From: Lactimicrobium massiliense
GTDB lineage: Bacteria > Bacillota_I > Bacilli_A > Erysipelotrichales > Erysipelotrichaceae
NCBI RefSeq assembly: GCF_900343155.1
Contig: NZ_OUNG01000004.1
Span: 124,001 to 188,000 of the forward strand
Length of the DNA: 64,000 bases
Direction: 5' to 3'
A program made the position numbers and the translations under genes. A model generated the notes under the pieces. It searched no databases and was not told where the DNA came from. It saw nothing but the letters and a program-made list of their open reading frames with translations. The stretch's first letter is position 1; each line of letters starts with the position of its first letter. Positions 36,626-45,206 of the stretch are shown in pieces.

Positions 36626-37765
36626 CTATGAGCGTTTTGTCTTTAGCTGTGTTCTAAACAGACTTTTCATTGTTTCTTGAACTTCTTTTGATTGAAGGTC
36701 TTCTTTCTTAATTTCGCCATTAAAAACCATTTTCATGATTTCAATGTATGCAGCTCCAAGAGCTGTAGTTAAGAGACCAGCTGTGGTTCCAGAAATCAAG
36801 CCGCCAGCAACACTTCCAACCCCAGGGATTAGCTTCAGCAAATTAGAAACAATTGTTTTTCCAAGTACAGTTGCACCTGCGCTGCCTATTGTTGCTGAGA
36901 CAAATGATGTTAAGAAACTCTTACTTACGTCCATTCCGAAAACGACTGTTATTCCGGCGATCATTCCTACTTGAGTCGGAACCAGCATCGCCGCGTCTGA
37001 AAAAGGGACCGGCACAAAACCTTCTCCAAAAGATCCCGCCACCGTAGCAGCTACAATAGCTTGAGATTGCCTAACTTTTGCATCTAAAGATGCCTTCTGA
37101 ACATTTTGCAAAGTGTTTTGCAATTCGTCTGGAAGCACTTCACCCATAATATCAATCAAGGTATCTAGTCCATAAGAATGGGCAACATACTCCCCATCAA
37201 AATCCATGTCCTGAGCAAGTAATGGTACGACTTTGACGATATCAAGATTTTCCTTTTCAATCTTAGCTTTCATTTCTGCGGCTTTGCTCTTTGGAACTGC
37301 CTGAGTTAAGACAACAATAATTGGGACTCTTGTATCTTTATTTTCCTTTGTAAACTCATGAAGCCATTCGAGTTCAGAACTGTCAAATGTTCTATTTCCT
37401 CCGACATTTACACAATACCAAATACAATGTATTGCATCGTTTACATCCTTGGAGGCGTATCCTTTCCGAATGATATCAAGGACTTGATCTTTAACCTTTT
37501 TCTGTTGACCAGAAGATAACTCAAAACCAGGTGTATCATAGATAGCCAATGGGTAATCCTTTTTTACAATTTTTCGGATTTCCGATGTTACTGGTCTCCC
37601 CAATCCAGCCTGAGCAAAGTTTCCTCTAAACAAGCTATTAATAAGGGTGCTCTTGCCAACGCCAGATTTACCAATAACGATAATGTTTAATGTTTTTAAA
37701 TTCTTGATTTTTTCATTAATGACATCTATGCATTGTTGTGCCATTTGATCGGTATCAATTTTCAT
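36626..37765 (-). CDS. Dynamin/Era-like GTPase with C-terminal DUF697-type membrane domain
   Basis: About 379 aa from ATG 37765 (AGGGTG upstream). G1 GKSGVGKST (about residues 32-40), switch region with a conserved Thr (RPVTSEI), G3 DTPG (in AIYDTPGFE) and a G4-like VVLTQA rather than NKxD. The C-terminal half is hydrophobic (AIVAATVAGSFGEGFVPVPF, IPGVGSVAGGLISGTTAGLL), the pattern of YcjF/DUF697 GTPases that act at membranes. The role is unknown; such proteins are linked to stress and sometimes to defence. It overlaps the small membrane protein gene upstream by 11 bp, so the two form an operon. Confidence 0.85.
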   Translation of the reverse strand: MKIDTDQMAQQCIDVINEKIKNLKTLNIIVIGKSGVGKSTLINSLFRGNFAQAGLGRPVTSEIRKIVKKDYPLAIYDTPGFELSSGQQKKVKDQVLDIIRKGYASKDVNDAIHCIWYCVNVGGNRTFDSSELEWLHEFTKENKDTRVPIIVVLTQAVPKSKAAEMKAKIEKENLDIVKVVPLLAQDMDFDGEYVAHSYGLDTLIDIMGEVLPDELQNTLQNVQKASLDAKVRQSQAIVAATVAGSFGEGFVPVPFSDAAMLVPTQVGMIAGITVVFGMDVSKSFLTSFVSATIGSAGATVLGKTIVSNLLKLIPGVGSVAGGLISGTTAGLLTTALGAAYIEIMKMVFNGEIKKEDLQSKEVQETMKSLFRTQLKTKRS

Positions 37766-37976
37766 TGTCAGCACCCTTTTCAGAATCTTTCTTTTCTACT
37801 TCAGGTCCCCAATCATCTTCATCATGAGCTGCATTTTTACGCTTTGTCATTAACTTATTAATCTTGCCAGATACCGTAGGTAAAACCTTAGGAATTACTA
37901 CTGCTGTCGCTGCACATAAAGCAACGCTACCAATTACATAGCCTACAACCTTAGATTTTTTCTTTTCTTCACTCAT
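37755..37976 (-). CDS. Small single-pass membrane protein paired with the GTPase
   Basis: 73 aa. A lysine-rich N-terminus is followed by one membrane helix (VVGYVIGSVALCAATAVVI, about residues 10-28) and a charged acidic tail (DEDDWGPEVEKKDSEKG). A GAGGAGGG site precedes the ATG. Its 3' end overlaps the GTPase start, so translation is coupled. Probably a membrane partner of the GTPase; no named family is recognised. Confidence 0.75.
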   Translation of the reverse strand: MSEEKKKSKVVGYVIGSVALCAATAVVIPKVLPTVSGKINKLMTKRKNAAHDEDDWGPEVEKKDSEKGADNEN

Positions 37977-38638
37977 TTCAACCCTCCTCTTGATGAAATT
38001 TATCTATTTGATTTCATAGCAATTTTATTATCTTGAATGCAGACAAAGAGCGCATCACATAATGTGTTAGCGCCCGCGTCATCCAATATGATGAAGCAGT
38101 TAGGTGCTTTCATTACTTTTAAATATAACAGACTATAACTGTTAATACTATAAATACATTTCCTATTATGAACCGTTTCTCAATTGCCAAACTTAATGCA
38201 ACTGTTCTATTGCGTTAAGTTTGGCAATTGAGAAGAACTATATACGGCATCAGCAGATTCTTTACAAGAAGGCTCAAAATAAGTAATATATAGGTACAAA
38301 GACAAAGGCATCAGCGGTGGTAAATTTCGTTGCAACCACGCGCCCATCGGGCTAAAAGAGATGCAGGAGCGGCGACGCCTGCCTGATACTTTTGATCAAT
38401 GAGGGTCAGCAGAAATGCTGACTCTTTTCATTAGCTAAAACAAATATAATTCTCACGATAGAATACAAAATCGTTTCATTTGTGTCGGTTAATAGATGAA
38501 GGAAAATGATGACAAAACAGGAGTGTCTGCTCAGCGAACATGAATGATTCATAAACCGTAAAGATTTGGATGCAGATTGTAACAACCGGAAGAAAAAGAT
38601 GAACTGGTGGAACCTGTAGCAAAGATATGATGGCATAG
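37977..38638. other. Long intergenic region with large hairpin and gene debris
   Basis: About 660 bp with no intact gene. It contains the 25-bp-arm inverted repeat at 38177-38234 and a short open stretch without a start codon (about 38275-38402, ending KEMQERRRLPDTFDQ). A plus-strand hairpin with GAAA loop and T tail follows (GGTCAGCA/TGCTGACT, about 38402-38429), which looks like a terminator of a lost plus-strand gene. Confidence 0.6.
38177..38234. repeat. 25-bp-arm inverted repeat
   Basis: Arms 38177-38201 and 38210-38234 match at 24 of 25 positions (core CAATTGCCAAACTTAA) around an 8-nt loop. There is no T tract on either side, so it is not an ordinary terminator. A small non-autonomous mobile element or a regulatory hairpin are candidates. 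Confidence 0.9.
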
Positions 38639-38673
38639 AAAAAGCCCATCCTCAGGGTACAGAAGATGAGCTT
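38639..38673 (-). terminator. Terminator of headless pilin copy 3
   Basis: Stem AAGCTCATCTTCTG/CTGAGGATGGGCTT (with G-U pairs) followed by five T on the minus strand. It has the same arms as the copy 2 terminator, which supports common descent of the two units. Confidence 0.75.
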
Positions 38674-38689
38674 ATTAACAACAATTTTA

Positions 38690-38995
38690 TTACTGCTTCT
38701 GGCAGAGAATGTCGATTGTTGCCCCACTTTCAGTAGCAGTAATAGTAACTGTCTGTCCTGCTGTAGGCTGCTTTGCATCATCTGTAGATTTAAGGTTTTC
38801 AGGCATTTTTACAACTGACTGCCATCCATTCTTCTGCTGTGTTAAAGTAACTGTCTTTGATGTACCTTCTTCATCTGTTAACTGAGCAGTTACAACTTCT
38901 GCATATGCTGCACGGATATTTGCCATATCTGTAGCTTCTCTAGCCTTCTCTAACTGGTTTGTGAAAATCGGAATAGAAATTGCTACCAATACGGC
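38690..38995 (-). pseudogene. Headless pilin copy 3 (candidate silent cassette)
   Basis: About 101 codons from GCC (38995): AVLVAISIPIFTNQLEKAREATDMANIRAAYAE, then a short beta domain (TVTLTQQKNGW) to TAA at 38690. A TAG lies five codons upstream in frame (TAG, then SNTPS, then AVLV), so no leader can be joined to it by simple translation; a TTG two codons in is the only nominal start. The body is intact and different from copy 2 after the helix. The 5' flank and the 3' terminator match copy 2. Confidence 0.85.
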
Positions 38996-39122
38996 CGATG
39001 GTGTGTTGCTCTAACTGAAAACTGTGTGCGGTAATGACTGTGCGCGGCTTAACCAAAAAGTGTGTGAAACACCTTTGCGCAAAAAGGAATAACCTGTTGG
39101 CAAAAGTGCATTTTCGCGAAAA
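38996..39122 (-). repeat. 127-bp conserved element upstream of headless pilin copy 3
   Basis: Gapless partner of 36481-36607; the 34 bp at 39089-39122 are identical and end in TTTTCGCGAAAA. It separates the pilin body from the 39159 stop codon by only 36 further bases. Confidence 0.85.
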
Positions 39123-39158
39123 AGTTTAATCGTTGCCCATCACCCATGCATGTGCGGC

Positions 39159-40382
39159 TTAATAAGAAGAATCAGATATCAAATAAACATTGTCTTTGTC
39201 CATGCATATTTCAGAAGTATGATCATAGATTCGTATCATGGTGTTTAAACCATTTGTAAAGATACTGGTTTTCGGATCACTCATTTTTGCAAAGGTATGT
39301 ATTGTTTTGTTTTCGATTCCTCTGGCATCCTTTTTTATCTTATGCCCACTATCCTGCAGAAATTCATCAACCGGTCCATCTTTAACTAACGGAATGCTGC
39401 CGATAAATTTTCCAACTGAATTGCTGGCATTGCCGACATTCTTCAGGAAGTTAGTCTCTACAGATTTCTTTGTCATTCTTTCCAGATGTTCAGATCCCTT
39501 TGCATATAACTCTCTATACTGATATGCATATTTACCAAGTTCTCTTTTTCTTTCTGTTAGGTTCTCCTCGCTGAAGTTACCACTGAGCATAACCTCAAGT
39601 GTTGATGCAAGAGAATATGCGTATAAGGACAGGCGATAGTATTTGAATTCCTTTATAAAATCATTCAGTTTCTGACTTACCATAGCCTGCCCGACAATGA
39701 GCTGTTTTTCATTCAAAAGCTTCTTTACCTTCTCAGAATAAAAGTTCATGTTCTTCAAGGCCTTGTTTTGAATATCGATGGTTTCCTTATGATTGCTGTT
39801 GCGGAATTGAGGGTTATTCCAATTTGTTTTATAACGCTCAATCATATTCATTAATGTTTCAACATCTGCTTTAATCTCAGAGTGTTTTTCTACATTCAAA
39901 AAATCAAGAATTTCTTTCGTGGTTTCTGAAATATCATCCAGCTTCTTGTCTATGGCAATTAAAGCTCAAGCCATCATAAGTGTAGCCGGATTAATCGGAG
40001 CAACAGTGGTCACTTTAGCAGTAAGAGGATCAGCGGCTGCCAGCTTGGCCATCTTTGATTTGCCTTCAGCTGTTTTCAATGCTCCCCACGCATTACCATC
40101 TTTAGCAATTTTCAGAACATCTCCTTCAGCAGCATTTGCAATCCGATAAAGGCCATCAGCATTTACTGTGGATGTCTGGGATATTGTTCTGACACTTGGC
40201 AAAATAGATGTGATGCCCGCACCTAAAGAATCAAGTTCTGCAATCGGCACTTTTACAGTTCGATCAGACGGTAAATGTTCCTGCGCATCCTGCAGCAATT
40301 CATAGGTGATGTCTGAAACATTATTTATTCCGCTATTAGCCAAATCGCGTGATGAATTTGGTTTATCTATTTCATTACTCAT
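39159..40382 (-). pseudogene. Hypothetical helical protein gene interrupted by one in-frame TGA
   Basis: ATG 40382 (GGGGTGG upstream) opens a 138-codon frame ending ...INPATLMMA then TGA (39968-39966); the same frame continues ALIAIDKKLDDISETTKEIL for a further 269 codons to 39159. The second part has no good start of its own (a TTG at 39899 falls inside a helix), so this is one gene with a nonsense codon. The joined product is about 407 residues: a hydrophobic turn in the middle, then coiled-coil and helical sequence (VEKHSEIKADVETLMNMIERY). I recall similar Firmicute proteins of unknown function but cannot name a family. It is the last chromosomal gene before the prophage recombinases. Confidence 0.75.
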
Positions 40383-40518
40383 TACATACCACCCCACTCA
40401 TATGAATCGAGATACTTATTATCGAAGCAAAACAGTTCTTAGATCATTCTAGCATTCGATTAAATATATAGATATAGCTATTATCATCTGTTCCCCAGGG
40501 AACAGGTCAATAGGACAA

Positions 40519-40553
40519 CAAAAAGACCTGCACCATTTTACTGATGCAGGTTT
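40519..40553 (-). terminator. Terminator of the recombinase operon
   Basis: Stem ACCTGCA/TGCAGGT with a 12-nt loop followed by CTTTTTG on the minus strand, directly after the recombinase stop. The prophage left end is probably close to here; I could not define the attachment core. Confidence 0.75.
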
Positions 40554-40554
40554 C

Positions 40555-41937
40555 TTATAAGCAGATGTTTTTCAGCTCTCCATCCAGAAACTTGATGGTG
40601 AATGTTTTCGGATCCTTTACGATGACCTCTTTCAGGACCATTCTGGTCAACTCTGGAATCTCAAATTCCAATTCTCCCTGTTCCGTTAGCTCTTTCATTT
40701 GATGGCCACGGATTCGGTCAAGTGCATTGTCGCTGGCTTCCAGCTTATCCCATCTGCTCATGTTCTTTTCTCTATGCTGAACGATGTCATTCCATGCAAT
40801 TGTAAACGCGTGCCTCAGATCTGATTCCTTCACGTTCCCCATCGAGCATGTCTTCCCACTTTGCTTTTCAGCACTGACGCATTTCCAGAACGGTTCTTTG
40901 ATTCCCTTGTAATCCTTCCTTGCAAACCGTCCGCCACAATCACCGCAGAACACCTTTGCAAAGAAGCCAGTCTTGGTCAGTGAGCTGATTTCCTTAAGGC
41001 CATAGCTCTTTCTAAAGTTGTACCGCCGTTCCAGCTCATACTGCGCCGCCTCCCATTCTTCTTCAGTAACAATGGCTTTGTGTGCCTGCTTGATGTAGTA
41101 CTGGTCCAATGCTCCATCATTCTCGACTCGCATCTTGGTGAGGAAGTCCTTCGTGTAATACTTCTGCATCAGGAGATCTCCCTTGTATTTCTCATTCTGC
41201 AGCATTCGTTTGATTGTGATCGATGTCCAGCAGGCTTTTCCCGTCACACCTGGAATCTCTTCATCATTCAAGTGGCGGGCAATCTCGGCCAAGTTCCACC
41301 CTTCTAGAAATTCTCGGTAGATCCGTTTCACTACCGCTGCCTGCTCTTCATTGATGATGAGGTTTCCATCCTTATCCTTGTCGTACCCCATGAAGTGATT
41401 TGTGTTAATCTGCGGAATACCCTGTTTGAATCTTGACCGGATGCCCCATGCTGTATTCTCACTGATGTTCCGGCTCTCTTCCTGAGCAAGGCTGGAAAGA
41501 ATCGTAAAGAGCAGTTCTCCGGAAGCAGCCATTGTGTCTATGTTCTCCTTCTCGAAAAAAATCGGAATGCCACGGTCTCTCAGTTCTCTGGAGAAGCGAA
41601 GGCAATCCGCTGTATTTCGAGCAAACCGGCTGATGGATTTTGTGATGACCCGATCCACCTTTCCATCTCGGCAGGCTTTGATCATTGCATTGAACCCAGC
41701 ACGCTTTCTGGTTCCAGTGCCTGAGATACCTTCGTCCGCAAAGATGCCAGCCATCTCCCAGTCAGGATTTCGATTGATGAGCTCCGTATAGTATTCCACC
41801 TGGTTCTTAAAGGAACCGACCTGCTCCTCATGCTCAGTAGAAACTCTGCAGTAAGCCGCCACCCGGATTTTCTTCTTCTCCGTAGCTTTACTTTTTTGTA
41901 TCTGGCTTGCTGGAATAACCGTAATATTCTTTGCCAT
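40555..41937 (-). CDS. Large serine recombinase (second of pair)
   Basis: 460 aa from ATG 41937 (AAGGAG upstream). Catalytic N-terminal domain with AAYCRVSTEHEEQ (nucleophile Ser in RVST) and ITKSISRFARNT, then a recombinase domain (FMGYDKDKDGNLIINEEQAA) and a zinc ribbon (FCGDCGGRFARKDYK...KTCSMGN). Such enzymes integrate and excise phages and conjugative elements at specific att sites. Its 5' end overlaps the upstream recombinase gene by 50 bp. Being at the far left, it probably lies next to attL. Confidence 0.92.
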   Translation of the reverse strand: MAKNITVIPASQIQKSKATEKKKIRVAAYCRVSTEHEEQVGSFKNQVEYYTELINRNPDWEMAGIFADEGISGTGTRKRAGFNAMIKACRDGKVDRVITKSISRFARNTADCLRFSRELRDRGIPIFFEKENIDTMAASGELLFTILSSLAQEESRNISENTAWGIRSRFKQGIPQINTNHFMGYDKDKDGNLIINEEQAAVVKRIYREFLEGWNLAEIARHLNDEEIPGVTGKACWTSITIKRMLQNEKYKGDLLMQKYYTKDFLTKMRVENDGALDQYYIKQAHKAIVTEEEWEAAQYELERRYNFRKSYGLKEISSLTKTGFFAKVFCGDCGGRFARKDYKGIKEPFWKCVSAEKQSGKTCSMGNVKESDLRHAFTIAWNDIVQHREKNMSRWDKLEASDNALDRIRGHQMKELTEQGELEFEIPELTRMVLKEVIVKDPKTFTIKFLDGELKNICL

Positions 41938-43405
41938 TGATGATCTCCTTTCCGATGTAAACGATCTGTGGATCATGTCTTAAGGACTGCAGCTTATCGT
42001 CCGGCACCCGGATGCCTTTGCAGGCGGTTTTTCCGTTCCGACTGAAGTTGTCGCAAATCCACCAGACTCTCCCATTGTTGGCGATGATTCTTCTCAGCCT
42101 GCTGCCGCAGTATTTGCAGAAGATCCGGTCTTTGTATGGATAATTCTCTATGGTCAGTGCAGGCGCATTGCTATGATGCCGTTTCTTGGTATGGTGTTTC
42201 TTCCATTCATTTTCCGACTCATGATCGAATCCTACTACTCTGCCTCGGTCGATCTTGGCAGCAACATAAGTATTCTCATCAATCTCTCCCCAGGTCCGAA
42301 CCTCTTCATCAGGAACCGAGATGCTTGGGCAGAACTTATTCGTGAATCGCAGCTTTCCTTGGCAGGCCCATTTGTATTTGCCGCCCATGTAAACCCGCTG
42401 CAGGGGATAACCGCACTTAGCACAGAAGAGCTTGTGCCGGTAAGGGTAGTTTTCATTATTGAGATCTGTCTGCTTTTCTTTGTCTGGCTTCTTTCTCTTC
42501 CGGACATTGAGAGCCTTCTGAGCATCTGCCCACAACTCATTGGTAACTATCGGCAGATGATTTTCCTTGTAGTAAATCTTATCCAGCTGGCCGGTGTTGA
42601 GGCGCTCCTTCCGATGCTCGTCAACGTAATGCTTCTGCTGAACAAAGTCACCTTTGTATTCCTCATTTGAAAGAATCCGCTGAACTGTTCTCCGGTAGAA
42701 GATGGCTCCGTTTTGTGTCTTCACGCCTTCCTTATTTAAATAGTTTGTGATCTGGCCGACTGTGAATCCATCTGCAGCCATCTCGAAAATCTCCATCACC
42801 CATTTGGCATTTGCATCCGGCACAATCTCTCCAGCATCGTTCCGGCAGTAACCGAATACCCTGCTCAATTGAGCTGTCGGTATCCTTTTCTCTTTCTTCC
42901 GGCGGATGGTCATTTGCGTACTGACTCTGTTGGCTTCACTTTCAGCCTGACCAAAGGCCGCGTAGAGCGTCATCAGAAGCTCTCCTCCTTCACCCAGCGT
43001 ATTGATGCGCTGCAGTTCGAAGTAAACACCGATGCCATGATCCTTTAATTCTCTGGTAGCCTTGAGAACCGTACCAGTATTCCGTGCAAACCTGGTGATG
43101 GATTTCGTGATGAGAAGTTCAAACTTTCTTTTCCGACTGTCTGCCATCATCTTCTGGAATCCTGGCCGGTTTTCCTTAAAGCCGGAGATTCCAAAGTCGT
43201 AATAGATCTTGGTCAGTTCATAGCGCGGATCCTTTCCAACCACATCCTTGTAATGATCAATCTGGTTTTCCAGTGAATCCTCCTGTCCTTCGCTCTTGGT
43301 AGAAACCCTGCAATACACAGCGGCCTTGATCTTTGTGCCTTCCGGCTTCTGAAACTTTGGAATGACAATGACATCAGCCTGATCAGAGGATCGTAAAGTC
43401 GTCAT
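41888..43405 (-). CDS. Large serine recombinase (first of pair)
   Basis: 505 aa. N-terminal resolvase domain with AAVYCRVSTKSEG and ITKSITRFARNT, recombinase domain (VFGYCRNDAGEIVPD), then two zinc ribbons (FCAKCGYPLQRVY and FCKYCGSRLRRII with CKGIRVP), more than usual. It overlaps the genes on both sides, so the three proteins are made together. A tandem pair suggests that both are needed, for example as a heteromeric integrase, or that one is the excision partner. Confidence 0.92.
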   Translation of the reverse strand: MTTLRSSDQADVIVIPKFQKPEGTKIKAAVYCRVSTKSEGQEDSLENQIDHYKDVVGKDPRYELTKIYYDFGISGFKENRPGFQKMMADSRKRKFELLITKSITRFARNTGTVLKATRELKDHGIGVYFELQRINTLGEGGELLMTLYAAFGQAESEANRVSTQMTIRRKKEKRIPTAQLSRVFGYCRNDAGEIVPDANAKWVMEIFEMAADGFTVGQITNYLNKEGVKTQNGAIFYRRTVQRILSNEEYKGDFVQQKHYVDEHRKERLNTGQLDKIYYKENHLPIVTNELWADAQKALNVRKRKKPDKEKQTDLNNENYPYRHKLFCAKCGYPLQRVYMGGKYKWACQGKLRFTNKFCPSISVPDEEVRTWGEIDENTYVAAKIDRGRVVGFDHESENEWKKHHTKKRHHSNAPALTIENYPYKDRIFCKYCGSRLRRIIANNGRVWWICDNFSRNGKTACKGIRVPDDKLQSLRHDPQIVYIGKEIINGKEYYGYSSKPDTKK

Positions 43406-44189
43406 GATCTTTGTCCTCCTTTACCTTCTTGGCTCTAGCTTTCTTTCGTTTCTCGATAGCTTTCTGTTTCTGCTCTTCGGTCCGGTAAGCCGCATCCCCA
43501 TCCAGCCTTTCCAGAAGGATGTTTCTGGTCTTCTGATACTTCCGGCCATTTAAGCCCAGCGAGATCATCCAGATCCGGAAGAAATATTTCTCGTTCTCAG
43601 ATTCCTTAGCAGATGGTTTTGCCCAGCGCTGTTTCTCGGAAGTACGAACAATTGCTGACAGAAGATCTTCCATTGCTTGCTGCTCGTCCTTTGACACATC
43701 CTCCGGGCACCCGGTGAACACCACTTTGTCATCGTAGAAACGGATGCCTTTCATTCTTGTTTCTGCGCTGCAGTAAAGCAGCGACTCTCTGAATTCTTGT
43801 AAGGATTGAGGATTGCGATCCTGCATCTCCTTAAGAAATGAATCATTAATATGGAAGGCTCTGTTCTTACCGATTGCCTTACTGATGATGTCCTGTCTGG
43901 CATGAACCATATTGAGAAGATTCATTCTTGCCGTGACTGTTTCTGTTTCAAACGGAACGCTGATACCGGATTCTTCTTCATCATCTGCAAACCCGCTCTT
44001 CCTCAGCTTATCCAGAAGACTGTTTCCATCATCCGGATCGGTTTCAATATTGGCATTTCTGAGCACTGTATATGGCCCTACGATGTACTGGAAGGTTGGC
44101 GCTCCCATGTACTTCGGCCTTTGTCCTGTTTCCTTCTGCAGGAAGGAAATCAGTGCGTTTCTGTCTGTGGTTCTTGTTGTAATCTGCAT
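43383..44189 (-). CDS. Recombinase-associated protein of unknown function
   Basis: 268 aa, soluble, with a very lysine-rich C-terminus (KAIEKRKKARAKKVKED) that may contact DNA. No named domain is recognised. The opening (QITTRTTDRNALISFLQKE) and the position directly before the recombinases are seen in related mobile elements of Firmicutes, which suggests a role in control or accessory function of recombination. The stop overlaps the recombinase start region by 23 bp, so translation is coupled. Confidence 0.7.
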   Translation of the reverse strand: MQITTRTTDRNALISFLQKETGQRPKYMGAPTFQYIVGPYTVLRNANIETDPDDGNSLLDKLRKSGFADDEEESGISVPFETETVTARMNLLNMVHARQDIISKAIGKNRAFHINDSFLKEMQDRNPQSLQEFRESLLYCSAETRMKGIRFYDDKVVFTGCPEDVSKDEQQAMEDLLSAIVRTSEKQRWAKPSAKESENEKYFFRIWMISLGLNGRKYQKTRNILLERLDGDAAYRTEEQKQKAIEKRKKARAKKVKEDKDHDDFTIL

Positions 44190-44243
44190 GCTTTCCTCCT
44201 TCCCTTTTCGGTAGTCTATCTATCACTCCAAACGGCTACTATA

Positions 44244-44684
44244 TCAACGATTTTCCGCGTATTTACGGGCTTTTTGATGCCCGTAGTAGTCCAGGACATA
44301 GTGCTCATGACAGCAGTATTTGCGGTTCTTATTTCCATATGAGGTGAAGGTCTTTCCGCAATATGCACAGACTTTTGTATAGACCGCTTCGGGATTCTGT
44401 TTCATCAGATCACGGTTTGCTTTCCAATATGCGCGTCTGCAGGCATCTGAGCAGAAGCGTCTCGGTCTGCCTTTCTTTGGCTGTTCCATCATCCGGCCGC
44501 AATAAGCGCACGCTTCTTTTTTCTCGATCTGATCAGGGAGATCCTTGTTTTCACGAACAGGGTTTATGTCCTTACACTGTGCTCTGATAGTGGCTATCGT
44601 TTCCCCTGTATATTCCACGAGCTTTCGCATGCTCATACCGTTTTGTCTGAGGGATCTAATTTCTACTGATTTTTCTTCATTCAT
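44244..44684 (-). CDS. Helix-turn-helix protein with two zinc fingers
   Basis: About 146 aa from ATG 44684 (AAGGAG upstream). The N-terminal part (VEIRSLRQNGMSMRKLVEYTGETIATIRAQC) is a helix-turn-helix; two cysteine clusters follow (CAYCGRMM...FCSDACRRAYW and CAYCGKTF...YCCHEHYVLDYY), MYM/FCS-like zinc fingers. Probably a DNA-binding regulator of the recombinase operon that it heads. It is divergent from the plus-strand gene at 44886, and the 200 bp between should hold both promoters. Confidence 0.75.
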   Translation of the reverse strand: MNEEKSVEIRSLRQNGMSMRKLVEYTGETIATIRAQCKDINPVRENKDLPDQIEKKEACAYCGRMMEQPKKGRPRRFCSDACRRAYWKANRDLMKQNPEAVYTKVCAYCGKTFTSYGNKNRKYCCHEHYVLDYYGHQKARKYAENR

Positions 44685-44885
44685 GGTCATCACTCCTTCT
44701 GACTGATAACCGACACAAAGACCCTGTTTTTGTACAAAGGTTGTTAATTTTCTTAACTTGAATTCTGTTCGTGAAAGCCGGAATTGATTTTGTTTTTCCG
44801 TCCAACCAGGAGTTGTTTGACTATAGCTGCTTTTCGATTTAATTACTTACTGCCGTATAGGAATTAGAAGGAGTGTTAAAACACA

Positions 44886-45152
44886 ATGACAAATGAAGGA
44901 AGAATCAAAAACATGTCAGATGAGGAGCTGGCACATTTCCTGAGTGGGATTACCGGAGAGATTGGTTACGATCTGAATGGAGCGGATGATTTCCATGATT
45001 TTGTGAACCATCAAATCTGCGATGATCAGGATATCTGCCCACTTGATGGAAAAGAATGCCAGCTGAACCATGGCATTGACGATTCCTGTCCATATGATCC
45101 ATGGCAGAGAATCCAGTATTGGTTACATATGCCTGCAAAAGAGAACAACTAA
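44886..45152 (+). CDS. Small phage/mobile-element protein
   Basis: 88 aa. It begins NEGRIKNMSDEELAHFLSG, a start common to small proteins of gut phages and mobile elements, and carries four cysteines in a CPLDGKEC...CPYDPW arrangement that could bind metal. The ribosome binding site AGGAGTG lies 11 nt upstream. Function unknown; it belongs to the prophage's accessory region. Confidence 0.7.
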   Translation: MTNEGRIKNMSDEELAHFLSGITGEIGYDLNGADDFHDFVNHQICDDQDICPLDGKECQLNHGIDDSCPYDPWQRIQYWLHMPAKENN

Positions 45153-45206
45153 AAAATGGGTGCCGTCCTGCTTGTCCAACAGGAAGACACCCTTTCAAGT
45201 TCGTTT

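Noticed and set aside
38275-38402. Open stretch of about 40 codons ending KEMQERRRLPDTFDQ as a small gene
   Set aside because: No start codon or ribosome binding site; treated as a relict of a lost plus-strand gene because a terminator follows.
19951-39968. TGA read as tryptophan (alternative genetic code)
   Set aside because: TGA ends several well-defined genes at overlapping or tightly packed boundaries (for example 12037 and 43383), so the two internal TGA codons are better seen as mutations.
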